Shown here one piece after another: positions 57,318-64,000 of a DNA stretch of 64,000 nucleotides. The first letter of the stretch is position 1, and each line of letters begins with the position of its first letter. This DNA comes from Mucilaginibacter sabulilitoris. GTDB lineage: Bacteria; Bacteroidota; Bacteroidia; Sphingobacteriales; Sphingobacteriaceae. A program made the position numbers and the translations under genes. The notes below the pieces were generated by a model, which saw only the letters and a program-made list of their open reading frames with translations, ran no database searches and had not been told where the DNA came from. The DNA is taken from NCBI RefSeq assembly GCF_034262375.1, contig NZ_CP139558.1:5332001-5396000 (forward strand), in the 5' to 3' direction.

Positions 57318-58961
57318 ATGAAAATTGAAATGAAAAAGATATGTTTTATAATTAGTGGAATAATATTCCTTTTCGGAAGTTTTTCCTGCACAAAACTGGC
57401 AACCAAAAACTATAGCCAGATCGTATCGAGTGAATTTACTCCTGGTTCTGCCGATGTTGCGGCATTAGTAGGGGCTCCGTATACCAGTTGGAGGACCTTG
57501 GAATTAGGCAGAAGCTCCAACGCCATATGGCGGACAAATGAAATCTCCGCCGATGAAGAGGTAATCCCACAAAGGCCAAACGGATGGGTAGATGGCGGCA
57601 TTTACAGGCGTATGCATACCCATAAATGGACGGCAGACGAAGATAACAGCTATCAGATCTGGACTAACGCCTATGCGGGAATCACCGGATGCAACAGGGT
57701 ATTGTACCAGATAGATGCAGGCCTGATACCGATACCTACATCAGGAAAAGCACAGATTACAGCAGAACTAAAGGTACTGCGCGCGTCTTTTTATTATGCA
57801 CTGATTGATTTTTTCGGGAACGTGCCTATCGTGACCAAATTTGATCTACCGGCAGGTTTTGTACCAACGCAAAGTACAAGAAAAGAAGTATATGATTTCA
57901 TCATTTCGGAACTGACGTCTAATGTGCCCTTACTAAGTACGCTGAATGATGCTACTACATACGGGCGTTTCAATAAATGGGCGGGAGAAGCCTTATTAGC
58001 CAAAATGTACCTGAATGCCGGTGTTTATACCGGAACCCCGGATTATGCGAATTGTATAACCGCTTGCAACACCATTATAGCATCCGGCCTTTATTCGTTG
58101 GAAAGCAATCAGGCTAATGTTTTCCTGCAGCAAAATCAAAATTCGAAGGAGATATTGTTCGCCATACCGTTTGATCAGGTTTTTACTGCAGACGGAAACA
58201 CGGCATGGACCTTACACATGGAAACGCTTCAACCGGAGAACCAGGCGACCTACAATTTTCAAAACTCGCCATGGGGCGGTATCTGCGCCATTCCACAATT
58301 TATCAATACGTTCGACCCACAGGATAGCCGTCTGACAAGTAACTGGGTGCAGGGTCAGCAGTACACAGCAGCTGGGGCACCACTGAACGGGACAATAGGG
58401 GCTTTTAAAAACAAACCCTTAGCCTATATCAATTCATTGCCCGGAGTCGATTCCTCTGAAGAAGTACATGGTTTCAGGTTGGGCAAATACCAGATCGTTG
58501 CCGGAGAACTGGTGGGTATGAGCAACGATTTCCCCTTGTTGAGATATGCCGACGTACTGATGATGAAAGCAGAAGCTTTGCTAAGGTCGGGAGATGCCGC
58601 TACCGCAGCAACACTGGTTACCCAGGTAAGGCAAAGGGCATTTACCAGTAACCCTGCCAAAGCCGTCGTTACAGCCGCGCAACTTTCCTCCGGAAGTACA
58701 GTGTATGATTATGGGTTGAACAATCACCTCACAACCACCCATGAAACGGTATCAGATATTCAATATGGCCGCTTTCTGGATGAATTAGGATGGGAATTTG
58801 CCCAGGAAGGAAGGCGCAGACAGGATCTGATCAGGTTTGGCGTATTTACGACCAAATCATGGTTGTCGCACTCGCCTAATGGCGCATACCGCACGTTGCT
58901 TCCTATACCAACCAGCGCGCTTCATACCAATGGCAATCTGAAACAAAATCCGGGTTATTAA
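57318..58961 (+). CDS. SusD/RagB outer-membrane glycan-binding lipoprotein
   Basis: The lipoprotein of about 547 residues has signal IIFLFGSFSC-T with a lipobox Cys, and the SusD pattern of tetratricopeptide-like helices (ITAELKVLRASFYYALIDFF, FGNVPIV). The C-terminal RagB part (FPLLRYADVLMMKAEALLRS, WEFAQEGRRRQDLIRFG) is complete and ends LKQNPGY. I chose ATG 57318; a second ATG at 57330 is equally good. The frame is open back into susC, which is not family sequence. A strong terminator follows. Confidence 0.94.
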   Translation: MKIEMKKICFIISGIIFLFGSFSCTKLATKNYSQIVSSEFTPGSADVAALVGAPYTSWRTLELGRSSNAIWRTNEISADEEVIPQRPNGWVDGGIYRRMHTHKWTADEDNSYQIWTNAYAGITGCNRVLYQIDAGLIPIPTSGKAQITAELKVLRASFYYALIDFFGNVPIVTKFDLPAGFVPTQSTRKEVYDFIISELTSNVPLLSTLNDATTYGRFNKWAGEALLAKMYLNAGVYTGTPDYANCITACNTIIASGLYSLESNQANVFLQQNQNSKEILFAIPFDQVFTADGNTAWTLHMETLQPENQATYNFQNSPWGGICAIPQFINTFDPQDSRLTSNWVQGQQYTAAGAPLNGTIGAFKNKPLAYINSLPGVDSSEEVHGFRLGKYQIVAGELVGMSNDFPLLRYADVLMMKAEALLRSGDAATAATLVTQVRQRAFTSNPAKAVVTAAQLSSGSTVYDYGLNNHLTTTHETVSDIQYGRFLDELGWEFAQEGRRRQDLIRFGVFTTKSWLSHSPNGAYRTLLPIPTSALHTNGNLKQNPGY

Positions 58962-58990
58962 ACATACCTAATAAAAAGAAGCTAATCGAG

Positions 58991-59028
58991 TAAATAACAG
59001 GGCGAACTTAATGCCGCCCTGTTATTTA
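58991..59028 (+). terminator. Terminator after the second susD
   Basis: TAAATAACAGGGCG and CGCCCTGTTATTTA form a perfect 14-bp stem with a 10-nt loop. It isolates the SusCD operon from the SGNH/carbamoyltransferase operon. Confidence 0.82.
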
Positions 59029-59070
59029 TCTAATATCATTGACAATCGAGCTAAAAAATTAATCGATGCC

Positions 59071-60921
59071 ATGGCAAAAGAGTTACACCTGTCGAAAAAG
59101 AAAATAAGATGGTTTAAGGGATTGGCTATGCTCACACCAATTGTACTGATGATCATATTTGAATGTGTTTTGCGCCTGGTTGGATATGGGCATGATACAA
59201 ATCTTTTCATACGTTACCCGGACGATCCATCTTATTGGGTGATCAACAAGTACGCTTCAGAACCCTATTTTTCTGATACCGCCAATGCGACAAGGGGAAA
59301 CATTGAGATTTTTAAAGTAAAAAAGGCCGCAAACACTGTAAGGTTATTTGTTCTGGGCGAATCTACTACTGCTGGATATCCTTACGGTCACAATGGCTCT
59401 TTTCACCGCTGGCTGCAATACCGGCTTATGCATAATTACCCCGGTATTCATTTTGAAATTATCAATGTTTCATTAACAGCCATTAATTCTTATACCGTTC
59501 TGGATTTTGGTAAGCAGATCCTGGATTATCAGCCGGATGGCGTCCTGATCTATACCGGGCATAATGAATATTATGGAGCTTTGGGTACCTGTTCAACCAG
59601 CCATATTGCCAATAACCGAATGGTAGTTAAGCTGGTTATCGGTTTGCGGCATTTCCGGACGGTCCAGTTAATTGAAAATATTTACCGACACATCAAAAAC
59701 AATCAAACCCCATCTATTGACAAAAGAGAAAATTTGATGAAACGAATGGCGGCAAGTCAGGAAATCAGGTATGGCTCAACAGAATATTACAGTGGGATCA
59801 ACCAGTTTAAAACAAATATGGATGAGCTTTGCGGGTTATTACAACATCAAGCCATCCCGGTTTTTTTGAGCACACTGGTGAGCAATGAAAAAGACCAGGC
59901 TCCCTTCATCAGCAGCCTCAGATCAGCTAACGCCGCCGATAATTATAAAAAGGCAAATATCTTATATGCTTCCGGTAATTACCGGTTAGCCAGACAACAG
60001 TTTGTTAAAGCTAAGGAATTGGACATGCTCCGCTTCAGGGCACCGGAAGCAATAAACGACATCATCGAATCTTTTGCCATAAAGTATAAAAATGTACATA
60101 TCGTAGATGCAAAAAAGACATTTGAACAGCACTCACCACACCAGATATTGGGATATGAAACTCTTTTGGAACATGTACACCCCAATCTTTATGGGTACGC
60201 GCTGCTTTCTGATGCTTTTTATCAAAGTATAGAAAAGGCAAACCTGATTAAAGGATATGCACAAAGACAAATGTCATTTCAGGAACTTATACTTAAGATG
60301 CCAGTAACCCGTGTTGATTCGCTATATGGTGTATATACAATTATGATGTTAAAATCAGGTTGGCCTTTTAATGACCCTATTCCCGCCAGTTTTAAACGGG
60401 GGAATACCACGGAAGAGCAATTGGCAGGTTCTCTATCCGTCAACCGGATCAGTTGGGCTGGTGCTATGGATCAATTGTTCAGGTGTAGTATGCGGTCAAA
60501 TGATAAGAAAACAGCGTTGAAGGCGGTTGAAGCCGTCTTACTGGAGTCGCCCCAAAATATAACCTATAAAATTTATGCAGCAAGGCTGAACTTCGATCTT
60601 AACAATTTTAATGATGCCGAGTTTTATTTTAAGATGGCCTATGACCAGGAACAATCATTCGAAAACGTACAAAATATGTACCTGATGTATTTAAAAACAG
60701 ATCAGCCGGAAAAATCACTACCATACGTTGAGCAGGCATTAAGACTACGTCCACAGGATGTTAATTTACCCGGTATGAAGTCAATAGTCAAGAATATTAC
60801 GGACTTGAAAAGTAAACTTAAATCATCACCCGGCAATCCGGAATTAATGAATAAGATCGGATTAGACTATCATATAATAGCAGTTGAAGACGTAGCTCGA
60901 AAGTATGGAACAACTTATTAA
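59071..60921 (+). CDS. SGNH/GDSL hydrolase with C-terminal tetratricopeptide-like repeats
   Basis: The protein of about 616 residues starts MAKELHLSKKKIRWFKG and has an N-terminal membrane anchor (LAMLTPIVLMIIFECVLRLVG, about 18-38). The SGNH domain has the nucleophile in VLGESTTAGYP (near residue 100), Asn of block III in YTGHNEYYGALG and His in LEHVHPNLYGYALLSDAF (near 370). The C-terminal part (about 455-580) has helix pairs like TPR repeats. Such enzymes remove or move acyl groups. An in-frame ATG at 59011 lies within the terminator hairpin, so 59071 is chosen. It heads the sxtJ/sxtK/sxtI-like operon. Confidence 0.88.
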   Translation: MAKELHLSKKKIRWFKGLAMLTPIVLMIIFECVLRLVGYGHDTNLFIRYPDDPSYWVINKYASEPYFSDTANATRGNIEIFKVKKAANTVRLFVLGESTTAGYPYGHNGSFHRWLQYRLMHNYPGIHFEIINVSLTAINSYTVLDFGKQILDYQPDGVLIYTGHNEYYGALGTCSTSHIANNRMVVKLVIGLRHFRTVQLIENIYRHIKNNQTPSIDKRENLMKRMAASQEIRYGSTEYYSGINQFKTNMDELCGLLQHQAIPVFLSTLVSNEKDQAPFISSLRSANAADNYKKANILYASGNYRLARQQFVKAKELDMLRFRAPEAINDIIESFAIKYKNVHIVDAKKTFEQHSPHQILGYETLLEHVHPNLYGYALLSDAFYQSIEKANLIKGYAQRQMSFQELILKMPVTRVDSLYGVYTIMMLKSGWPFNDPIPASFKRGNTTEEQLAGSLSVNRISWAGAMDQLFRCSMRSNDKKTALKAVEAVLLESPQNITYKIYAARLNFDLNNFNDAEFYFKMAYDQEQSFENVQNMYLMYLKTDQPEKSLPYVEQALRLRPQDVNLPGMKSIVKNITDLKSKLKSSPGNPELMNKIGLDYHIIAVEDVARKYGTTY

Positions 60922-61315
60922 TCATGACTTGATGAAGAAATACTCACCCAATAAAAAATTCGGACTGATACTCGGAATAGGCTGCGTAGCATTCAGTATA
61001 TATTTAACAATCTCCAAGCACAACCACCTGTTATTACTTGATGTAATAGGACTGACATTGCTTTTAGCTGCATGGTTATTTCCAGATCTGCTAAATCCCA
61101 TTCGGATATTCTGGGATAAAGTGGGTAAAATTCTGGGATATCTAAATTCTATAATCATATTGTCGATTGTGTTTTTTATTCTCTTAACTCCGATTGGCCT
61201 TCTGATCAGTCTGCTTAAAAAAAAGGGGATTGAAACGAAATGGCAAAAGGAAAGCCTAAGTTACTGGCAGGCTTCAGAACAACCGGAAAAAGATTCATTC
61301 AGGCGACAATTTTAG
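60905..61315 (+). CDS. SxtJ-like membrane protein
   Basis: The protein of about 136 residues has hydrophobic helices near residues 18-34, 38-55 and 75-100, ending in a charged tail (KKKGIETKWQKESLSYWQ). It matches my knowledge of the SxtJ family, encoded next to O-carbamoyltransferases in saxitoxin and many non-toxin clusters. No biochemical role is known to me. The longest start overlaps the SGNH gene by 17 bp; ATG 60932 (MKKYSPNKKFG) is an alternative. Confidence 0.82.
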   Translation: MEQLINHDLMKKYSPNKKFGLILGIGCVAFSIYLTISKHNHLLLLDVIGLTLLLAAWLFPDLLNPIRIFWDKVGKILGYLNSIIILSIVFFILLTPIGLLISLLKKKGIETKWQKESLSYWQASEQPEKDSFRRQF

Positions 61316-61338
61316 CTTGATCTTAAAACTTTCATAAA

Positions 61339-61488
61339 ATGGAAATAATCTTTGAATTTTTACTGTTCCTTAAATCACGTAAGCGCTACTGGCTAATACC
61401 TTTATTTGTGATTTTGTTTTTACTGGGGTTTTTATTGGTATTGGCCCAGGCTTCGGCACTTGCGCCATTTATCTACACTTTATTCTAA
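61339..61488 (+). CDS. SxtK/DUF5989-like 49-residue membrane peptide
   Basis: The peptide starts MEIIFEFLLFLKSRKRYWLI and has one hydrophobic helix (about residues 19-40, PLFVILFLLGFLLVLAQ) ending ALAPFIYTLF. This size, the FLKxRKRYWLxPL motif and the terminal APFIYTLF fit DUF5989/SxtK-type proteins, which occur beside sxtJ and the carbamoyltransferase. It lies 23 bp after sxtJ-like and 4 bp before the carbamoyltransferase. The function is unknown; a membrane adaptor is possible. Confidence 0.85.
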   Translation: MEIIFEFLLFLKSRKRYWLIPLFVILFLLGFLLVLAQASALAPFIYTLF

Positions 61489-61492
61489 GCGC

Positions 61493-63277
61493 ATGTATAT
61501 TCTTGGGATTTCAGCATTCTTTCATGATAGTGCCGCCTGTCTTTTGAAAGATGATCAAATCGTCGCAGCCGCACAGGAAGAGCGGTTTAGCCGAATAAAA
61601 AACGATGAGGGCTTCCCGGCATGTGCTATCCGTTATTGCCTGCAGGCCGGTAATATCGGGCTAAATGAGATTGATCATATCGTTTTTTATGAAAAGTCAT
61701 TTTTGAAATTTGAACGGTTAGTGGAAACCTATCTTGCCTTTGCGCCTAAAGGTTTCTTTTCATTCATCAAATCGATGCCGGTTTGGTTAAAGAAAAAGCT
61801 TTTTTTAAAAAAGACTATACTACAAGGCCTGAAAAGCATCGATGAATCGTGGAATTCTTCAAGCCTCAATTTATTATTTAGTACGCACCACCTTTCCCAC
61901 GCGGCTTCCGTATTCTATCCCTCACCCTTTGAAAGCGCGGTGATATTGACATTAGATGGGGTTGGCGAATGGATAACTACTTCCGTATCAACGGGCAACG
62001 GCAATAAAATAAAATTTCACAAGGAAATCAAATTCCCGCATTCTATCGGGCTGTTATATTCTTCATTTACCTATTACCTGGGCTTTAAGGTGAATTGTGA
62101 TGAATATAAGGTTATGGGATTAGCTCCTTATGGTAAACCTATCTTCGCTGAACTTATTTTCGAAGAGTTGATAGACTTAAAACCAGACGGGTCATTCCGG
62201 TTAAACTTGAAGTATTTCACTTACTGTACCGGGCTTACTATGACGGGGGCTGCTTTAGAAAAGCTTTTTGGCGCCCCGCGCCGTAAGCCAACCGATCAAA
62301 TTACGCAGTTCCATATGGATATCGCCAGTTCTATACAAACCGCAACAGAGCAGATCATGTTAAAAATAACACGTGCCCTCTATCTGGAATTTCGCCTTGA
62401 AAACCTTTGCCTTGCTGGAGGGGTTGCGCTAAATTGTGTGGCTAATAGTAAGGTACTTCAACAATCCGGATTCAAAGATATCTGGGTTCAGCCTGCTGCC
62501 GGTGACGCCGGGGGAGCATTGGGAGCCGCATATACAGTATACCATGATTATTTAGAAAGCTCACGGAAGAGTACATTCCCCTCGGACAAAATGCAAAATG
62601 CCTTACTTGGGCCATCTTTTGAAGATTACGAGATAAAAACTGAGCTGTTAAAGCAAGAAACTGTTTTTGAAGAACTAACCAAAGACAACTATTACAGCGC
62701 TGTTGCAGATGAGATTGCCCGGGGCAAAGTCGTTGGCTATTTCAGGGGCAGAATGGAATTCGGCCCGAGGGCGCTTGGTTCAAGAAGTATACTCGCTGAC
62801 CCAAGGAATCCTCACATGCAAGCCATTCTTAATCAAAAAATAAAATTCAGAGAATCTTTTCGACCTTTCGCCCCAGCTATTTTAGAAGAACATGCTTCTT
62901 TCTATTTCGAAAAAGTCGGCAATAGTCCATATATGTTACTGGTTGCTGATATCGCCAAAGGGGTAAGATTACCGCTTAATAATGAAGAAAATGCGTTGTG
63001 CGGATTTGATCGGTTAAACCAAGTACGATCAAATATCCCGGCTGTGACTCATGTAGATTATTCCGCAAGAGTTCAGACAGTCCACAGTGAAAACCACCCT
63101 GATTTCTACAACTTGATAACTGCTTTTTTTAATCTTACCGGATGCCCGTTAGTGATCAATACGTCTTTCAACCGGATGGATGAACCCATTGTCAATACAG
63201 TGACCGAGGCGTTAACTTGCTTCTTACATACAAACATGGACATTTTGGTAATTGGAAGTTTTCTTATCAGGAAATAG
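61493..63277 (+). CDS. O-carbamoyltransferase, NodU/CmcH/SxtI family
   Basis: The 594-residue enzyme starts MYILGISAFFHDSAAC, the Kae1-like N-terminal domain of the family, with metal-binding His in HHLSHAASVFYPS (about 132-136). It continues with LDGVGEW, CLAGGVALNCVANSK near 315, GRMEFGPRALGSRSILADPR near 420, and the C-terminal carbamoyl-adenylate part VINTSFNRMDEP. It transfers a carbamoyl group from carbamoyl phosphate, through carbamoyl-AMP, to a hydroxyl of a sugar, lipid or other acceptor. The acceptor here is unknown; the membrane-anchored partners suggest an envelope glycan. ATG 61493 is chosen; upstream frame is open but not family sequence. Confidence 0.93.
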   Translation: MYILGISAFFHDSAACLLKDDQIVAAAQEERFSRIKNDEGFPACAIRYCLQAGNIGLNEIDHIVFYEKSFLKFERLVETYLAFAPKGFFSFIKSMPVWLKKKLFLKKTILQGLKSIDESWNSSSLNLLFSTHHLSHAASVFYPSPFESAVILTLDGVGEWITTSVSTGNGNKIKFHKEIKFPHSIGLLYSSFTYYLGFKVNCDEYKVMGLAPYGKPIFAELIFEELIDLKPDGSFRLNLKYFTYCTGLTMTGAALEKLFGAPRRKPTDQITQFHMDIASSIQTATEQIMLKITRALYLEFRLENLCLAGGVALNCVANSKVLQQSGFKDIWVQPAAGDAGGALGAAYTVYHDYLESSRKSTFPSDKMQNALLGPSFEDYEIKTELLKQETVFEELTKDNYYSAVADEIARGKVVGYFRGRMEFGPRALGSRSILADPRNPHMQAILNQKIKFRESFRPFAPAILEEHASFYFEKVGNSPYMLLVADIAKGVRLPLNNEENALCGFDRLNQVRSNIPAVTHVDYSARVQTVHSENHPDFYNLITAFFNLTGCPLVINTSFNRMDEPIVNTVTEALTCFLHTNMDILVIGSFLIRK

Positions 63278-64000
63278 GTAAAACCTTAAGACTGTCAATA
63301 AAAACAGCCACTTCTGTCGGCTCCGCAATTAGTTTTCTGCTTAGATATCTTTCAGCATCAATAGCCGCCATACAACCGGTACCCGCCGCTGTCACCGCTT
63401 GCCGGTAAACATGGTCCTGTGCATCGCCACAAGCAAAAATGCCTTCGATGTTTGTTTTGCTTGATCCGGGCTGAGTAATGATATATCCATTCTCGTCCAT
63501 ATTGATCCAGGCATTGAATATTTCGGTATTAGGATGATGGCCAATAGCGACGAAAAATCCGGTCACATTTAGTGTTCTTTCCTCAGCGGTTTTATTATTA
63601 AATATGCTTACACCGGTCACCACCTGTCCGTCACCAATGATCTCTTTGGTTTCCGTATTGTAGAGCACCTCGATATTGTGGGTATTTTGAACCCGATGTA
63701 TCATGGCCTTTGAAGCACGAAACTCATCACGACGCACCAGCATATATACCTTTTTACAAAGTTTAGCAAGGTAGGTGGCCTCTTCAACGGCGGTATCCCC
63801 CGCCCCCACGATAGCAACCTCGTGCCCGCGAAAAAAGAACCCATCGCAAACAGCACAGGCTGAAACACCAAAACCGTTGTATTTTTGTTCTGATTCCAGT
63901 CCAAGCCATTTGGCTGAAGCGCCCGTAGAAATAATTATCGTATCAGCCGTGATGATTTGACTGTCGTCTATTATAACTTTATGCGGAAGGCTGGAAAAGT
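63267..64000 (-). CDS. trxB: Thioredoxin-disulfide reductase (partial, N-terminus outside window)
   Basis: The reverse strand encodes the NADPH-binding and C-terminal FAD parts of TrxB. The redox motif ACAVCDGFFF is followed by VAIVGAGDTAVEEATYLA and the FAD motif GIFACGDAQDHVYRQAVTAAG. It reduces thioredoxin with NADPH. The frame runs to the window edge without a start, so the first domain is missing. Its stop overlaps the stop region of the carbamoyltransferase by 11 bp, so the genes converge tail to tail. Confidence 0.93.
   Translation of the reverse strand, partial: FSSLPHKVIIDDSQIITADTIIISTGASAKWLGLESEQKYNGFGVSACAVCDGFFFRGHEVAIVGAGDTAVEEATYLAKLCKKVYMLVRRDEFRASKAMIHRVQNTHNIEVLYNTETKEIIGDGQVVTGVSIFNNKTAEERTLNVTGFFVAIGHHPNTEIFNAWINMDENGYIITQPGSSKTNIEGIFACGDAQDHVYRQAVTAAGTGCMAAIDAERYLSRKLIAEPTEVAVFIDSLKVLPIS

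Noticed and set aside
59011..59070. Longer start for the SGNH hydrolase
   Set aside because: The ATG at 59011 lies inside the loop and stem of a perfect terminator hairpin; the ATG at 59071 precedes a proper cytoplasmic tail and membrane anchor.
1..64000. CRISPR arrays, rRNA genes, intact insertion sequences or prophage genes
   Set aside because: Looked for on both strands; no regularly spaced repeats, rRNA, transposase, capsid or terminase genes were seen.

Overview
The window looks like chromosome from a Bacteroidota of the family Sphingobacteriaceae, close to Mucilaginibacter or Pedobacter. This is inferred from gene content and signals, not from a database search. The signs are two SusC/SusD outer-membrane uptake pairs, a hybrid two-component regulator fused to an AraC domain, type B ribosomal protein L31, a DUF3822 gene next to rsmD, many TAnnTTTG promoter elements of the Bacteroidota sigma factor, and intergenic palindromes typical of the family.

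Region 1 (1-20.2 kb) is mostly housekeeping. It holds an Rrf2 regulator with an NAD(P)-binding oxidoreductase, prmA, tpiA, a GlmU-like protein, L31, methylmalonyl-CoA epimerase, an iscS-iscU-iscA set, a RecD-like helicase, DUF3822-rsmD-nudK-coaD, a NUDIX gene whose start codon overlaps that of divergent pyrE, and an ABC-F protein with one degenerate composite ATPase site. Between genes lie nested palindromic repeats and three very small membrane-peptide reading frames. A tRNA-Lys(CTT) closes the region.

Region 2 (20.3-43.3 kb) is a carbohydrate locus bounded by two 126-bp imperfect direct repeats; the first starts at the 3' end of tRNA-Lys. It encodes SusC/SusD, a sugar-porter MFS, three divergent GH38-like proteins (one DUF5054), mannonate dehydratase, an SDR, an RraA-like protein, a cupin and an M24 protein. 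A separate KDG kinase-KDPG aldolase operon and an AraC regulator complete it. The inferred route takes a uronate or aldonate released from a glycan through mannonate and KDG to pyruvate and glyceraldehyde 3-phosphate. Two promoters in the locus carry the same 27-bp element exactly 38 bp from the -7 motif, a strong candidate AraC regulon.

Region 3 (43.3-46.7 kb) has short or broken reading frames, including a possible recombinase remnant. It also has a G+C-rich cassette: an XRE/pentapeptide-repeat fusion with a DrrAB-like ABC exporter.

Region 4 (47.3-59 kb) is a second polysaccharide locus: GH31 enzyme, hybrid two-component regulator, SusC and SusD.

Region 5 (59-63.3 kb) is a compact four-gene operon: SGNH hydrolase with a repeat-rich C-terminus, SxtJ-like protein, a 49-residue SxtK/DUF5989-like peptide and an SxtI/NodU-type O-carbamoyltransferase. 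It resembles the sxtIJK part of saxitoxin clusters but is set in a non-toxin context, and is the best candidate here for an undescribed system. A partial thioredoxin reductase ends the window.
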